A DNA stretch of 63,594 nucleotides from Bradyrhizobium sp. (GCF_030654605.1 NZ_JAURXB010000029.1:1-63594); one strand, 5' to 3'. Counted from the first letter of the stretch, positions 23,664-34,757 are shown. Notes: generated from the sequence alone by a model not told the origin. A program made the numbers and translations.

Positions 23664-25424
23664 ATGGCATTCGGTTTGTTTCGAAAACGGCTGCCGGAAC
23701 CTGCCGCGCCTGCCGCCGCGGCAGCATCTACCGCTCCTCAAATCGCGGCCGATACCCCCCAGGCTCCCGAGAACGATTCGGCCAGGGAAATCCTCGAACT
23801 GCTCGAACTCGAACTGGGCGCGATGATCCGGCAGCTCGAGCGCGCGGCCAATTCGGTCGCCGGCGGCGCCGAAGCCACCGCGGCGACGCTTTCCACCATC
23901 CGCCAGCGCACCGATGCCCTGACCGGGCGCACCAGCGCCGCGCAGTCCACCGCGAGCACCTTCTCGCTGGCCGCCGACAAGTTCACCCATTCGGCGCAAG
24001 GCATCGGATCGCAGGTGCGCGACGCCAGCAAGCTCGCCGACGAGGCCAGCGCCGCCGCCCGCGAAGCCAGCCTCAATGTCGACCGCCTGAGGGAGTCCTC
24101 GGCCGCGATCGGCAATGTCGTCAATCTGATCGCGCAGATCGCCCGGCAAACCACGCTGCTGGCGCTCAACTCCACCATCGAGGCGGCGCGGGCCGGTTCC
24201 GCCGGACGCGGTTTTGCCGTCGTCGCCACCGAGGTCAAGGCGCTGGCGGTGCAGACCCAGAACGCGACAGAGGAAATTTCGAAAAAGATCGACGCGCTGC
24301 AGAAGGATGCCGCGGGTTCGGTCGACGCGGTGCACCGCATCTCGCAGGCGATCGAGGCGATCCGCCCGGTGTTCGAGATCGTAAATGGCGCCGTGGCGGA
24401 GCAGACCGAAACCACCAGCGAGATATCCGACAACGCCGCCACCGCATCGAGCTTCATCGTCTCGGTCGGCGAGAGCGCCGCCGAAATCGACACCGTGACC
24501 AAGCAGGCCGAGGCCCACGGCGAAAGCGTCGCCAGCGCCGGCAAGGCCGTCACCATGTTCGCACAGAAACTGAAGTCTCGCTGCGCGGTGCTGCTGCGCC
24601 AGGACGAACGCAAGGACCAGCACAAGGACCAGGCGCTGCCGTGCAACCTCGCCATGGAGATCCAGACGGCGCGCGGCCAGGTCACGGCTGCAGCCTATGA
24701 GATCTCGATCGAAGGCATCCTGATCGGCGGACCGGACGCCGAAAAACTGCCGCTGAATCAAACTCTCAATGCCACGCTGCAGGATATCGGCGCGTGCAGG
24801 ATCCGTGTCAGGGAATATTCGAAGGCAGGCGCCCGGGCGCGGTTCGAGGCCACGGACGCCGCGCTGAAGGAAAAGATCGAAGACAAGCTGTGGTCGATCC
24901 AGGACGAAAACACCGAATCCGTGACCCGCGCCATGGAAGCCGGCCGCGCGCTGACGAGGATTTTCGACGACGCCGTCAGGAGCCGCGCCATCTCCATGGA
25001 CGACATGTTCGATGAGAACTACGTCGAAATCGCCGGCACCAATCCGGTACAGTACCGCACGAGGGTGCTGGACTGGGCCGATCGCGCGCTGCCGCCATTC
25101 CAGGAGGCTTTCCTGATCAAGGACGCCCGCATGGCGTTCGCCGCGATGATCGACCGCAACGGCTATTTGCCGGTGCACAACAAGATCTACTCGCATCCGC
25201 AGCGTCCCGGCGACGTCGCCTGGAACACGGCGAACTGCCGCAACCGCCGCATCTTCAACGATCCCGCCGGCCTTGCCGCCGGCCGCAACCAGCGCGCCTA
25301 TCTGATCCAGAGCTACGCCCGCGACATGGGCAACGGCAACACCATCATGATGCGCGAGATCGACGTGCCGATCCGCGTCAACGGCCGCCACTGGGGCGGG
25401 TTTCGGACGGCGTACAAGCTGTAA
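23664..25424 (+). CDS. Soluble methyl-accepting chemotaxis protein with C-terminal PilZ-like and Cache-like regions
   Basis: A 586-residue chemoreceptor without signal peptide or membrane helix. Residues 40-310 are the coiled-coil signalling domain, with the hairpin tip [20 protein letters not shown] and a glycine-hinged return helix. Residues about 315-400 resemble a degenerate PilZ-like barrel ([16 protein letters not shown]...[11 protein letters not shown]). The C-terminal 180 residues carry the [14 protein letters not shown] motif seen downstream of the signalling tip in many alphaproteobacterial receptors. It probably senses an intracellular cue. The ATG at 23664 ([11 protein letters not shown]) is chosen over one 22 codons upstream. 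Confidence 0.9.
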   Translation: MAFGLFRKRLPEPAAPAAAAASTAPQIAADTPQAPENDSAREILELLELELGAMIRQLERAANSVAGGAEATAATLSTIRQRTDALTGRTSAAQSTASTFSLAADKFTHSAQGIGSQVRDASKLADEASAAAREASLNVDRLRESSAAIGNVVNLIAQIARQTTLLALNSTIEAARAGSAGRGFAVVATEVKALAVQTQNATEEISKKIDALQKDAAGSVDAVHRISQAIEAIRPVFEIVNGAVAEQTETTSEISDNAATASSFIVSVGESAAEIDTVTKQAEAHGESVASAGKAVTMFAQKLKSRCAVLLRQDERKDQHKDQALPCNLAMEIQTARGQVTAAAYEISIEGILIGGPDAEKLPLNQTLNATLQDIGACRIRVREYSKAGARARFEATDAALKEKIEDKLWSIQDENTESVTRAMEAGRALTRIFDDAVRSRAISMDDMFDENYVEIAGTNPVQYRTRVLDWADRALPPFQEAFLIKDARMAFAAMIDRNGYLPVHNKIYSHPQRPGDVAWNTANCRNRRIFNDPAGLAAGRNQRAYLIQSYARDMGNGNTIMMREIDVPIRVNGRHWGGFRTAYKL

Positions 25425-25429
25425 TTCGC

Positions 25430-26071
25430 TCAGCGCAGGCTTTCGGGCAGTTCGAACCCCTTGTATTCCCGCTGCAGCATCGCCTTCAGCGCCGGGGTTT
25501 CCGGCCTGGCATCCTTTGCCGGCATCGGATCGCTGTCTGACTTGATGAAATCCGGCGGCGTGCCCGGCAGTCTGTAGAGATTGAAGCCGATCCGGCGCAC
25601 CGCGAAGTCGGCCTGCAGATGGCCGTCCGCCATCATCGCTCCGGCGGGCGCGAGGTAGAAGCCGTCCTCGCGATAGGGCCCGAGCACCGAAAAAATCAGC
25701 GATTCCCTGGCCACGCCGCTGCGCTGGCTGGAAAGCCTTGTCAGCTGGGTCTGCTTGCCATTGCTATCGACATAGACACGCCGCAGCGGCAGTTCGGCCG
25801 CGTCCTGCGTCACCACACTGACCAGAACCAGAACGTGCTTGGCTAGCTTGCGGTACTCCTCGGCATCGGCGGGCCAGGTGAAATCCACCGACGCTCCCCG
25901 CGCCGCACCTTGCGGGGCGGACTTCGCGGTTCGAACCGCTGATTTCTCCAGCCGCTCGGTCATCTCGGCCGACGTCACCGGATTCTGCGCGGCCGGCCGC
26001 TGGGTCAGCGTCTGCGCGTTCGCAGTGCCGCCTAGAAATGCCGTCAGTATCCAGATCAGGGCAACCCGCAA
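25430..26071 (-). CDS. Secreted hypothetical protein
   Basis: A 213-residue protein with a TTG start at 26071, five bases after a perfect GGAGG. A Sec signal is obvious (LRVALIWILTAFLGGTANAQ, cleavage near residue 20). The mature domain begins with a Gln/Ala-rich linker and then a globular region (FTWPADAEEYRKLAKHVLVL, RESLIFSVLGPYREDGFYLA). No family recognised. Its stop is 5 bp from the convergent chemoreceptor stop. Confidence 0.78.
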   Translation of the reverse strand: MRVALIWILTAFLGGTANAQTLTQRPAAQNPVTSAEMTERLEKSAVRTAKSAPQGAARGASVDFTWPADAEEYRKLAKHVLVLVSVVTQDAAELPLRRVYVDSNGKQTQLTRLSSQRSGVARESLIFSVLGPYREDGFYLAPAGAMMADGHLQADFAVRRIGFNLYRLPGTPPDFIKSDSDPMPAKDARPETPALKAMLQREYKGFELPESLR

Positions 26072-26120
26072 ATCATCCTCCTTAGCGCGAGATCGCGAGA
26101 GCCAAGCCTTCTTCGTTGGT

Positions 26121-26948
26121 TCAGGCCGCCACCCAAAATCCCGGCAGCGTCGGCTCCAGCCGGCCGCCGATCCGCACCGGCGCGACCTTGAGCGCGAGGC
26201 CGGTCGCATCGTCGGTCTCGACCGCGACGCCGCTGAGCGTGGCGACGCCATTGGCCGGCTCGAACCGGCCCGAGGGAATTCCTGACGTGAAACGCCGCAG
26301 CGGTTCTTCCTTCTGCATGCCGATGATCGAATCGTAATCGCCGGTCATGCCGGCATCGGTCATGTAGGCGGTGCCGCCGGTGAGGATCTGATGGTCCGAC
26401 GTCGGCACATGGGTGTGGGTTCCGACCACGAGACTGGCGCGGCCGTCGCAGAAGAAGCCGATGCCCTGCTTTTCGCTCGACGCCTCGCAGTGGAAATCGA
26501 CCACGATGGCATCGGCGGCCTCGCCCAGCGGACAGGCTTCGAGTTCGCGGTTGAGGACGGCGAACGGATCGTCGAACGGCGTCATGAAGACGCGGCCCAG
26601 CGCGTTGATGACCAGCGCGCGCTTGCCGTTCTTGGTATCCACCAGTGCGGCGCCGCGGCCCGGCGTGCCCTTCGGATAGTTCGCCGGGCGGATCAGGCGC
26701 GGCGCGCGCTCGATGAACACCAGCGCCTCGCGCTGATCCCAGGAATGGTTGCCGAGCGTGACCGCGTCGGCGCCGGCGTCGATGAATTCCTGGTAGATCG
26801 CTTCGGTGATGCCGAAGCCACCGGCGGCGTTCTCGCCATTGACGACGACGAGATCGAGCGCCCAGTCGCGGACCATGCCCGGTAGATGTTCTGCGATAGC
26901 GGTGCGGCCGGACCGGCCGACCACGTCCCCGACGAAAAGAATGCGCAA
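26121..26948 (-). CDS. YmdB-family metallophosphoesterase
   Basis: A 275-residue calcineurin-like phosphodiesterase of the YmdB type. Metal-binding blocks: ILFVGDVVGRSG, VVNGENAAGG, LGNHSWDQ, VVDFHCEASSEK and VGTHTHVPTSD. Members hydrolyse 2',3'-cyclic nucleotides in Firmicutes; the role in alphaproteobacteria is less defined. The cyclo-ligase gene ends 4 bp upstream, so the two are co-transcribed. Confidence 0.93.
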   Translation of the reverse strand: MRILFVGDVVGRSGRTAIAEHLPGMVRDWALDLVVVNGENAAGGFGITEAIYQEFIDAGADAVTLGNHSWDQREALVFIERAPRLIRPANYPKGTPGRGAALVDTKNGKRALVINALGRVFMTPFDDPFAVLNRELEACPLGEAADAIVVDFHCEASSEKQGIGFFCDGRASLVVGTHTHVPTSDHQILTGGTAYMTDAGMTGDYDSIIGMQKEEPLRRFTSGIPSGRFEPANGVATLSGVAVETDDATGLALKVAPVRIGGRLEPTLPGFWVAA

Positions 26949-26952
26949 GCTA

Positions 26953-27537
26953 TCAACTCCGGAAATCGAATGTCCCGGCTTCCGTTAGCACATAATCCAG
27001 CGGCACGTCGTGCGACAACGCCGGCACCGCTTCGATTTCCTGCGCCGCGAAGGCGAGGCCGATGGCCATGATCGCCTTCGTCTTGCGCAGATGCGCCAGC
27101 GTGTAGTCGTAATGCCCGGCGCCATAGCCGATGCGATGCCCGAGCCGGTCGAACGCGGCCAGCGGCACCAGCATGATATCGGGAATGAGTTCGGCGGCGG
27201 CCGGCGACGGCTCGAGAATGCCGAGCGGCCCCAGCATCAGCCGATCGTCGGGCGACCAGGCGCGAAAGGCCAGCGACTTGCCGCGCGCCATCACCGCCGG
27301 CAGCGCCAGCCGCGCGCCTTGCGCCGCCAGCATCCGCATCAGGGGAACCGGATCGATCTCGCTGCGGATCGGCGAGTAACCGGAGACGATGGTGCCTGGC
27401 GTGATCTCGATCGGCAGGCCGCGCCTGGCGACAGCCCTGGCCGCCGCGGCGCGCTTCTTGTCGCTCAATGCGTCGCGCTTCGCGAGAGCGGCGGTGCGCA
27501 GATCGGCCTTCGATCGCTCGGTCGGCAAAGCTGACAT
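26953..27537 (-). CDS. 5-formyltetrahydrofolate cyclo-ligase
   Basis: A 194-residue enzyme converting 5-formyl-THF to methenyl-THF with ATP. Conserved segments: LRTAALAKRDAL, VSGYSPIRSEIDP, LALPAVMARGKSLAFRAW and the P-loop-like GYGAGHYD near residue 135. In many proteobacteria this gene follows 6S RNA and zapA, which is the arrangement here. Confidence 0.95.
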   Translation of the reverse strand: MSALPTERSKADLRTAALAKRDALSDKKRAAAARAVARRGLPIEITPGTIVSGYSPIRSEIDPVPLMRMLAAQGARLALPAVMARGKSLAFRAWSPDDRLMLGPLGILEPSPAAAELIPDIMLVPLAAFDRLGHRIGYGAGHYDYTLAHLRKTKAIMAIGLAFAAQEIEAVPALSHDVPLDYVLTEAGTFDFRS

Positions 27538-27574
27538 CCAGCGTTATGGACGCATCTTGAGGAAATAACCCGGC

Positions 27575-27720
27575 GGCAAAAAAGCAAGAAAAGTGCGAAG
27601 CCGTAATGGCCGTTGAAGCACTCGATCCCGGAGTTCCCTACGAAAGTAGGTGGGCACCATATGACCGGATCCACGGACCCGGCCAGGGACAGTTCCCGGA
27701 AGGATCGATAAGGCCCCGGG
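27575..27720 (-). ncRNA. ssrS: 6S RNA
   Basis: Located between zapA and the cyclo-ligase gene, the standard site for 6S RNA in alphaproteobacteria. The transcript can form one long rod with an internal bubble: the 5' part ATCGATCCTTCCGGGAACTG can pair with the 3' part GGAACTCCGGGATCGAG, and a CATATA -10-like box lies just upstream at 27728-27723. A T-rich end (TTTTCTTGCTTTTTT) closes it. 6S RNA mimics an open promoter and sequesters sigma-70 polymerase. Ends are approximate. Confidence 0.8.
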
Positions 27721-27861
27721 GATATATGGCTTCTGACGCGCGACACAGCTTCGCCCAGCCAATGTAGCTACGATGCGGCCAAACCGCCAGCGGTAACGGG
27801 GGCTTTGGTCAACTCCCGGGAAGAAAGCGGCTGTTGGTAAAACGCCCGCCACAAAACGACT

Positions 27862-28001
27862 GTCGTCGCCCGGCTTGACCGGGCGATCCAGTACGCCGCG
27901 GCTTCTCGGTTCTATAGCGGGCGTCTCTGGAATACCGGGTCGCCCGGTCATAGGCGAGCGGAAGCGACGCCGTCCTTCGGACGGCTATGCCGGGCGATGA
28001 C
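27862..28001. repeat. Intergenic palindromic repeat, GTCGTCGCCCGG family
   Basis: Left GTCGTCGCCCGGCTTGACCG plus GGCGATCC; right GGTCGCCCGGTCATAGG then GCCGGGCGATGAC, with an inner hairpin CGTCCTTCGGACG. It lies upstream of 6S RNA. Together with 6S RNA it accounts for most of the gene-free 27538-28086 stretch. Confidence 0.8.
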
Positions 28002-28086
28002 AGCGGTGTTTGTTTTCATCCAGCAGGATCGACCCTGAGACCGGTACCGCGCTCGCAATGACGGATGAGGCCGTCGTGACGCCGCC

Positions 28087-28470
28087 CTACCCGATCAACA
28101 CGCCGCCGCCGATGGTGCGGTTGAGCACGTGGGTGGTCTTCTCGATCCGGTCGGCGGCGGAGTTCAGTGCGTTGACCACCGCGATCTGCGTCGCCCTGGC
28201 GCGATCCGCCGATGTCACGCGGACATCGCGCAGCGCGTCGAGTTCCTCTTCGAGATTGCGGATGCGCTGGCCGGCATCGAGCAATTCGTCGCACACCGTC
28301 AGCGCCGCCATCACGGTGAGGCGCGCGTCGCCGATCTCGCCGAACTTGCCGCGCAGGCTCTGGATCCGCGTTTCCAGGCTTTCGGCGAGTTTCAGGAGCC
28401 GCGCCTCCTGGCCCTCCTCGCAGGCCATCCGGACCTGCCGGCCGTTGATGGTGACGTTGATGTGGTTCAT
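28087..28470 (-). CDS. zapA: Cell division protein ZapA
   Basis: A 127-residue FtsZ-ring stabiliser. The N-terminal domain has MNHINVTINGRQVRMACEEG and ESLETRIQSLRGKFG; the rest is a long helix for coiled-coil tetramerisation (NLEEELDALRDVRVTSADRA). The ATG at 28470 overlaps the stop of the upstream DUF4164 gene (TGATG), so the pair is coupled. Confidence 0.95.
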   Translation of the reverse strand: MNHINVTINGRQVRMACEEGQEARLLKLAESLETRIQSLRGKFGEIGDARLTVMAALTVCDELLDAGQRIRNLEEELDALRDVRVTSADRARATQIAVVNALNSAADRIEKTTHVLNRTIGGGVLIG

Positions 28471-28787
28471 CAGCTCTCTCCGGGATCGAGTACGGAGCGG
28501 ATGGTGCCGATCGCCGCATCCAGCCTTTCGGCGATCTCGCGATTGGCGCGCTCCAGCCGGCGCGACTTCACCAGCGATCCGTCGAGTTCGTCGGCGAGCC
28601 GCGACCGGTCGGCGCCGAGCGCCTGGATCCGGGCCGCCAGTTCGTTCTCGTCGCGGTCGGCTTCGCGCCGGCGCTCCACCGCGCTTTCCAGGGAATCGAG
28701 CGCCGACATCAGCCGCCGCGTCGCGGCGTCGATATCGGCGAACACTGGCTCGGCGTTGCCGGGGCCGTTGGCGGGACGATCGCTCAT
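28470..28787 (-). CDS. DUF4164 coiled-coil protein, probable ZapA partner
   Basis: A 105-residue, largely helical protein (TRRLMSALDSLESAVERRRE, ELDGSLVKSRRLERANREIA) without membrane segments. DUF4164 genes precede zapA in many Rhizobiales; the one-base overlap supports joint action, in the way ZapB-type coiled coils work with ZapA. The ATG at 28787 (MSDRPANGPG) is preferred to an upstream one. Confidence 0.88.
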   Translation of the reverse strand: MSDRPANGPGNAEPVFADIDAATRRLMSALDSLESAVERRREADRDENELAARIQALGADRSRLADELDGSLVKSRRLERANREIAERLDAAIGTIRSVLDPGES

Positions 28788-29075
28788 GAGTGACAGCGCG
28801 GACCTTCCGTGAAGCCGGCCGGGGCGCAAAATCCGCGTTCCGGCAAGCGTTTAGGCGGCGAAATTTACGTGGCAAGCGAGGCCAGCGCAACGCCGCTTGG
28901 AAGCTATGCACCGCTAAGCGGCTTTTCGCACCGCAAGCGCGCCTGCCTGCCTTGGACTCGCGGGACCGAGATGCTATCCAGCCCCTGACTTACCCTTGCC
29001 TTCTGGCCAGTAACCGCGGCATCCACACGCGATGCGGATCGCCACCAAACATCTCATTTCAGGCGGATTTTCATC

Positions 29076-31058
29076 ATGACGCAGGTCGATCATTCCCGTA
29101 TGGCAAATGCGATTCGTGGCCTTGCCATGGACGCCGTCGAGAAGGCCAAATCCGGCCATCCCGGCCTGCCGATGGGCGCCGCCGACGTCGCCACCGTGCT
29201 GTTCACGCAGTTCCTGAAATTCGACGCCGCCGACCCGAAATGGCCGGACCGCGACCGGTTCGTGCTGTCCGCCGGACACGGCTCGATGCTGATGTATGCG
29301 CTGCTGTACCTGACCGGCAACAAGGAGATGACGCTCGACCAGGTCAGGAACTTCCGGGTACTCGGCTCCAAGACGCCGGGACATCCGGAAAACTTCGAGA
29401 CCAGCGGCGTCGAAACCACGACGGGTCCGCTCGGCCAGGGCATCGCGACAGCGGTCGGCATGGCGCTGGCCGAGAAGATGCTCGCCGCCGAATTCGGCAA
29501 GAAGGTCGTCAGCCACCACACCTATGTGCTGGCTTCCGACGGCGACCTGATGGAGGGCGTCTCGCAGGAAGCGATCGCCATGGCCGGGCACTGGCAGCTC
29601 AACAAGCTGATCGTGCTGTACGACGACAACGGCATTTCGATCGACGGCCCGACCTCGATCGCGGACTCGGTCGACCAGGTGAAGCGCTTCAAGTCCGCCG
29701 GCTGGGCCGCCGAGTTGATCGACGGCCACGATCCCAAGGCGATTGCGGCCGCCATCGCCCGCGCCCAGAAATCCAACAAGCCGACAATGATCGCCTGCAA
29801 GACCACGATCGGCTACGGCGCGCCGACCCGGGCCGGCACCGCCAAGGCCCACGGCGAGGCGCTCGGCGCCGAAGAGCTGAAGGGCGCCAAGCAGAAACTC
29901 GGCATTGCACTGGAACCGTTTTCGGTGCCTGACGACGTGCTGAAAGCCTGGCGCGCAGCCGGCAGCCGCGGCGTGGCGGCGCGCAAGGAATGGGAGACGC
30001 AATTCGCCGAGCTCGGCAACCGCAAGCGCGCCGAATTCGAACGCCGCCTGCGGCATGAACGGCCGACCTCCCTGGCGAAAGCGCTGAGGGCGCACAAGAA
30101 GGCGTTGCTGGAGACGCCGCAGAACATCGCCACCCGCAAATCGTCCGAACTGGCGATCGAGGCGATCGTGCCGGCGCTGCCGGAATTTCTGGCGGGCTCC
30201 GCCGATCTCACCGGATCCAACAACAACAAGGCGAAATCCGCGGTCGCCTTCTCGGCCAAGGCGCCGAAGGGCCGCTTCATCCATTATGGCATCCGCGAGC
30301 ACGGCATGGCGGCGGCCATGAACGGCATCTTCCTGCATGGCGGCTTCGCGCCGAATGGCGCCACCTTCATGGTGTTCACCGATTATGCCCGTCCGGCGAT
30401 GCGGCTGGCAGCGCTGATGGGCGCCGGCGTGGTCTATGTGATGACCCATGATTCGATCGGTCTCGGCGAAGACGGCCCGACCCATCAGCCGGTCGAGCAT
30501 CTCGCCGCCTTGCGCGCGATTCCCAACATGCGCGTGTTCCGTCCCTGCGACGCCGTCGAGGTGGCCGAATGCTGGGAACTGGCGCTGAACCGGACCGACG
30601 GTCCGACGGTGCTGGCGCTGACCCGCCAGAACCTGCCGCAATTGCGCACCAACGCGCCCGCCGAAAATCCGTGCAGCCATGGCGCCTACGAACTGGTCGC
30701 CGCCCAAGGCGACGCAAAAGTGTCGCTGTTCGCCTCCGGCTCCGAGGTCGAGATTGCAGTCGCGGCGCAGAAGCAACTGGCCGAGCGCGGCATCGCGTCG
30801 CGGGTCGTCTCGGTACCCTCGCTCGAACTGCTGCTGGCGCAGCCGGCGGATCGCCAAAAAGCCGTGATCGGCAACGCGCCGGTCAAGATCGCGATCGAGG
30901 CCGCGGTGCGGTGGGGCTGGGATGCGGTGATCGGGTCGGACGGCATATTTGTGGGCATGCACGGTTTCGGCGCCAGCGCCCCCGCCAAGGAGCTCTACAA
31001 GCACTTCGACATTACCGCCGAGGCTGCGGTTAACGCGGCCCTGAAGCGCTTGGGCTGA
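29076..31058 (+). CDS. tkt: Transketolase
   Basis: A 660-residue thiamine diphosphate enzyme moving two-carbon units in the pentose phosphate and Calvin cycles. Features: [19 protein letters not shown] near residue 23, ThDP motif [13 protein letters not shown] near 153, the substrate and cofactor loop [14 protein letters not shown] near 465, and the C-terminal domain with [10 protein letters not shown]. It leads a carbon metabolism cluster (tkt-gap-pgk-fba). The gap to the gap gene is 146 bp and contains two small hairpins, so separate control is possible. Confidence 0.97.
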   Translation: MTQVDHSRMANAIRGLAMDAVEKAKSGHPGLPMGAADVATVLFTQFLKFDAADPKWPDRDRFVLSAGHGSMLMYALLYLTGNKEMTLDQVRNFRVLGSKTPGHPENFETSGVETTTGPLGQGIATAVGMALAEKMLAAEFGKKVVSHHTYVLASDGDLMEGVSQEAIAMAGHWQLNKLIVLYDDNGISIDGPTSIADSVDQVKRFKSAGWAAELIDGHDPKAIAAAIARAQKSNKPTMIACKTTIGYGAPTRAGTAKAHGEALGAEELKGAKQKLGIALEPFSVPDDVLKAWRAAGSRGVAARKEWETQFAELGNRKRAEFERRLRHERPTSLAKALRAHKKALLETPQNIATRKSSELAIEAIVPALPEFLAGSADLTGSNNNKAKSAVAFSAKAPKGRFIHYGIREHGMAAAMNGIFLHGGFAPNGATFMVFTDYARPAMRLAALMGAGVVYVMTHDSIGLGEDGPTHQPVEHLAALRAIPNMRVFRPCDAVEVAECWELALNRTDGPTVLALTRQNLPQLRTNAPAENPCSHGAYELVAAQGDAKVSLFASGSEVEIAVAAQKQLAERGIASRVVSVPSLELLLAQPADRQKAVIGNAPVKIAIEAAVRWGWDAVIGSDGIFVGMHGFGASAPAKELYKHFDITAEAAVNAALKRLG

Positions 31059-31204
31059 CGGTTGAGATTGCCCCAAAAAGGGTCTACCTAACGGTCATCT
31101 AATCCGCTCCCGCCCGGCCGAACCGGGCGTCCGCCGTAAAACCCTCGTGGATGGCTCGATGCCATCCGCGGGGCTGACAGAGGTCATTGAAGGAGAGACA
31201 GCAA

Positions 31205-32212
31205 ATGGCAATCCGGGTCGCGATCAACGGGTTTGGCCGCATCGGCCGCAACGTACTGCGCGCCATCGCCGAGTCCGGCCGCAAGGATATCGAGGTGGTC
31301 GGCATCAACGATCTCGGCCCGGTCGAGACCAACGCCCATTTGCTGCGCTTCGATTCGGTTCATGGCCGCTTCCCCGGCATCGTCACCGTCGACGGCGACA
31401 CCATCAGCGTCGGCAACGGCAAGATCAGGGTTTCCGCCGAGCGCGATCCGTCGAAACTGCCCTGGAAGGAACTCGGCGTCGACATCGCGCTGGAATGCAC
31501 CGGCATCTTCAGCGCCAAGGCCAAGGCCTCGGCGCATCTGGCCGCCGGCGCCAGGCGCGTTCTGGTTTCGGCGCCGTCGGACGGCGCGGACGCCACCATC
31601 GTGTTCGGCGTCAACCACGACAAGCTGTCAAAAGATCATCTGGTGGTCTCCAACGGTTCGTGCACCACCAACTGCCTCGCGCCGGTCGCAAAGGTGCTGA
31701 ACGACACCGTCGGCATCGAAACCGGCTTCATGACCACGATCCATGCCTATACCGGCGACCAGCCGACGCTCGACACCATGCACAGCGACCTCTATCGCGG
31801 CCGGGCCGCGGCGATGTCGATGATCCCGACCTCCACCGGTGCCGCCAAGGCGATCGGCCTGGTGCTGCCGGAACTGGTGGGCAAGCTCGACGGCGTCGCG
31901 ATCCGCGTCCCCACCCCGAATGTTTCCGTGATCGATCTCAAGATCGTGGCGTCGCGCAAGACCGACGTGAAGGAAATCAACGAGGCGATGAAGCGCGCCA
32001 GCGAGCAGGAGATGAAGGGCATCCTCGGCTACACCACCGCGCCGAACGTCTCGATCGACTTCAACCACGACCCGCATTCGTCCACCTTCCACATGGACCA
32101 GACCAAGGTGCAGAACGGCACGCTGGTGCGGGTGATGTCGTGGTACGACAACGAATGGGGTTTCTCCAACCGCATGGCGGACACCGCCGTGGCGATGGGG
32201 AAGCTGCTGTAA
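31205..32212 (+). CDS. gap: Glyceraldehyde-3-phosphate dehydrogenase, type I
   Basis: A 335-residue enzyme of the classical tetrameric family. NAD(P)-binding N-terminus [15 protein letters not shown]; catalytic Cys in SNGSCTTNC; phosphate-binding [10 protein letters not shown]-terminal [20 protein letters not shown] precedes the ATG at 31205. Co-oriented with tkt and pgk. Cofactor preference cannot be decided from sequence alone. Confidence 0.97.
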   Translation: MAIRVAINGFGRIGRNVLRAIAESGRKDIEVVGINDLGPVETNAHLLRFDSVHGRFPGIVTVDGDTISVGNGKIRVSAERDPSKLPWKELGVDIALECTGIFSAKAKASAHLAAGARRVLVSAPSDGADATIVFGVNHDKLSKDHLVVSNGSCTTNCLAPVAKVLNDTVGIETGFMTTIHAYTGDQPTLDTMHSDLYRGRAAAMSMIPTSTGAAKAIGLVLPELVGKLDGVAIRVPTPNVSVIDLKIVASRKTDVKEINEAMKRASEQEMKGILGYTTAPNVSIDFNHDPHSSTFHMDQTKVQNGTLVRVMSWYDNEWGFSNRMADTAVAMGKLL

Positions 32213-32222
32213 TTAATTGATC

Positions 32223-32305
32223 GTCATGCCCGGCCTTGTGCCGGGCATCCACGTCTTCCTTTGTCGCATCAAGACGTGGATGGCCGGGACAGGCCCGGCC
32301 ATGAC
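32223..32305. repeat. Intergenic palindromic repeat between gap and pgk
   Basis: GTCATGCCCGGCCTTGTGCC to GGGACAGGCCCGGCCATGAC, with inner CCACGTCTT/AAGACGTGG: a hairpin of about 83 nt in the intercistronic mRNA, ending 16 bp before the pgk start. GACGGAGGAAAAC after it provides the pgk ribosome site. Confidence 0.9.
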
Positions 32306-32320
32306 GGAGGAAAACTTCGC

Positions 32321-33514
32321 ATGAACAGATTCCGCACCCTCGATGACGTCGACGTGAAGGGCAAGCGCGTGCTGCTGCGCGTCGACCTCAACGTTCCCAT
32401 GGAAGACGGCCACGTCACCGACGCCACCAGGCTGGAGCGCATCGCGCCCACCATCGACGAGATCTCCGTCAAGGGCGGCAAGGTCGTCCTGCTCGCGCAT
32501 TTCGGCCGGCCCAAGGGGCGCGACGCCAAGGACTCGCTGAAGCCGGTCGCGGCGGCTCTGGCACTGGTGATCAGGAAACCGGTCGCCTTTGCCGAGGATT
32601 GCATCGGTGAGCCCGCGGCAAAAGCGATCGCCGCGATGAAGGATGGCGACATCCTTTGCCTGGAAAACACCCGCTTCCACAAGGAAGAGGAGAAGAACGA
32701 TCCCGCCTTCGTCGCGGAACTGGCAAAACTCGGAGACATCTGGGTCAACGACGCCTTCTCGGCCGCACACCGCGCCCACGCCTCCACCGAGGGCCTCGGC
32801 CACAAACTGCCGGCCTATGCCGGGCGTACCATGCAGGCCGAGCTCGACGCGCTGGGCAAGGCGCTGGACGCGCCGACCCATCCGGTCATAGCGATCGTCG
32901 GCGGCGCCAAGGTTTCATCCAAGATCGACCTGCTGGAAAACCTCGTGACGAAGGTCGATGCGCTGGTGATCGGCGGCGGCATGGCCAATACCTTCCTGCA
33001 CGCGCAGGGCGTCGGCGTCGGCAAGTCGCTGGCGGAAAAAGATCTCGCGGCGACCGCGCTGCGGATCATCGCCAAGGCGGAAGCCGCCAATTGCGCCATT
33101 ATCCTGCCGGTCGACGCGACAGTCGCCACTCATTTCGCCGCCAATGCGCCGTCCCATGCCTACGGCCTCGATGCCATTCCCGCCGACGGCATGATCCTCG
33201 ACGTCGGCCCGCAATCGACCGCGCGGATTCACGCCGCGATCGACGACGCCGCGACGCTGGTCTGGAACGGCCCGCTCGGCGCCTTTGAAATGACCCCGTT
33301 CGACCGTGGCACCATGGTGGCGGCCAAACACGCCGCCGAGCGGACCAAGGCGAAGAAGTTGATTTCGGTGGCCGGCGGCGGCGACACCGTGGCGGCGCTG
33401 AACCAGGCCGGGGTAGCCGGCGATTTCACCTATGTTTCGACCGCGGGTGGCGCGTTCCTTGAATGGATGGAAGGGAAGCCATTGCCCGGGGTCGAGGTTC
33501 TGAAGATACGCTAG
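32321..33514 (+). CDS. pgk: Phosphoglycerate kinase
   Basis: A 397-residue two-domain kinase interconverting 1,3-bisphosphoglycerate and 3-phosphoglycerate. Signatures: [56 protein letters not shown] and the nucleotide loop [12 protein letters not shown]. Length is standard. The start at 32321 gives [14 protein letters not shown] as in homologues. Confidence 0.98.
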   Translation: MNRFRTLDDVDVKGKRVLLRVDLNVPMEDGHVTDATRLERIAPTIDEISVKGGKVVLLAHFGRPKGRDAKDSLKPVAAALALVIRKPVAFAEDCIGEPAAKAIAAMKDGDILCLENTRFHKEEEKNDPAFVAELAKLGDIWVNDAFSAAHRAHASTEGLGHKLPAYAGRTMQAELDALGKALDAPTHPVIAIVGGAKVSSKIDLLENLVTKVDALVIGGGMANTFLHAQGVGVGKSLAEKDLAATALRIIAKAEAANCAIILPVDATVATHFAANAPSHAYGLDAIPADGMILDVGPQSTARIHAAIDDAATLVWNGPLGAFEMTPFDRGTMVAAKHAAERTKAKKLISVAGGGDTVAALNQAGVAGDFTYVSTAGGAFLEWMEGKPLPGVEVLKIR

Positions 33515-33562
33515 ATTGAGACCTGATCGGGCGTAACAGCCCCAACTCGGAGAACGGAACAC

Positions 33563-34630
33563 ATGGCACGCATCACGTTGCGTCAATTGCTCGATCACGC
33601 GGCGGAACACGACTACGGCGTGCCGGCGTTCAACATCAACAACATGGAGCAGGCGCTCGCGATCATGGAGGCCGCCTCCAGCCTCGATGCGCCCGTCATC
33701 ATCCAGGCCTCGCGCGGCGCGCGGTCCTACGCCAACGACATCATGCTGAAGCACATGATGGATGCGGTGACCGAAATCTATCCGCATATCCCGGTCTGCG
33801 TGCATCTCGATCACGGCAACGGGCCCGACACCTGCATGACCGCGATCCAGGCCGGCTTTACCTCGGTCATGATGGACGGTTCGCTGAAGGCCGACGGCAA
33901 GACCGCGGCCGACTGGGATTACAATGTCGGCGTCACCAGGACGGTGACCGACATGGCGCATCTCGGCGGCATTTCGGTGGAAGGCGAACTCGGCGTGCTC
34001 GGCTCGCTCGAGACCGGCATGGGCGACAAGGAGGACGGCCACGGCGCCGAGGGCAAGCTCTCCCACGACCAGTTGCTGACCAATCCCGACGAGGCCGTGA
34101 AATTCGTCAAAGAGACAAAAGTCGACGCGCTGGCGATCGCGATGGGCACCTCGCACGGCGCCTACAAGTTCACCCGCAAGCCGGACGGCGACATCCTCGC
34201 CATGAACGTGATCGAGGAAATCCACCGCAAGCTGCCGAACACGCATCTGGTGATGCACGGCTCCTCCTCGGTGCCGCAGGACCTGCAGGACATCATCAAC
34301 GCCAATGGCGGCAAGATGAAGCCGACCTGGGGCGTGCCGGTCGCCGAGATCCAGCGCGGCATCAAGAACGGCGTCCGCAAGATCAACATCGACACCGACA
34401 ACCGGATGGCGATGACCGGACAGATCCGCAAAGTGCTGAAGGACAATCCGGAAGAGTTCGATCCGCGCAAATATCTCAAGCCGGCGATGGAAGCGATGGC
34501 GAAGCTCTGCAAGCAGCGCCTGCAGGAATTCAACACCGCGGGTCAGGCCGGCAAGATCAAGCGGGTGCTGACGACGGCCGAAATGGCGAAGCGCTACATC
34601 AAGGGCGAACTCGACCCGAAAGTGGCGTGA
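33563..34630 (+). CDS. Fructose-bisphosphate aldolase, class II (Calvin cycle subtype)
   Basis: A 355-residue zinc-dependent aldolase. The metal-binding histidines are in [14 protein letters not shown] and [11 protein letters not shown]; the catalytic aspartate is in the same HLDHG motif. The CbbA-like ending with [13 protein letters not shown] and the insertion [13 protein letters not shown] fit the Calvin-cycle subtype. It follows pgk by 48 bp and precedes a mechanistically unrelated class I aldolase. Confidence 0.96.
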   Translation: MARITLRQLLDHAAEHDYGVPAFNINNMEQALAIMEAASSLDAPVIIQASRGARSYANDIMLKHMMDAVTEIYPHIPVCVHLDHGNGPDTCMTAIQAGFTSVMMDGSLKADGKTAADWDYNVGVTRTVTDMAHLGGISVEGELGVLGSLETGMGDKEDGHGAEGKLSHDQLLTNPDEAVKFVKETKVDALAIAMGTSHGAYKFTRKPDGDILAMNVIEEIHRKLPNTHLVMHGSSSVPQDLQDIINANGGKMKPTWGVPVAEIQRGIKNGVRKINIDTDNRMAMTGQIRKVLKDNPEEFDPRKYLKPAMEAMAKLCKQRLQEFNTAGQAGKIKRVLTTAEMAKRYIKGELDPKVA

Positions 34631-34757
34631 CCGGTAGCCGGCAAGCCCTCCCTCCGCGCCGCGCGCTTTCTCGTGCATTTTCCGGACGGTTTCTTGGGTT
34701 TTGCCCGAGAACCGTCTATTTTGGTCCGCAACACATCATGCTCGGGAGGACGCACCG

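Noticed and set aside
23643..25391. Long open frame antisense to the chemoreceptor gene
   Set aside because: Low-complexity Gly/Arg/Asp-rich translation with no family motif; codon-position GC bias explains it. Similar antisense frames over transketolase (28974-31076), the efflux pump (40232-42808) and the GGDEF-EAL gene (52389-54872) were rejected for the same reason.
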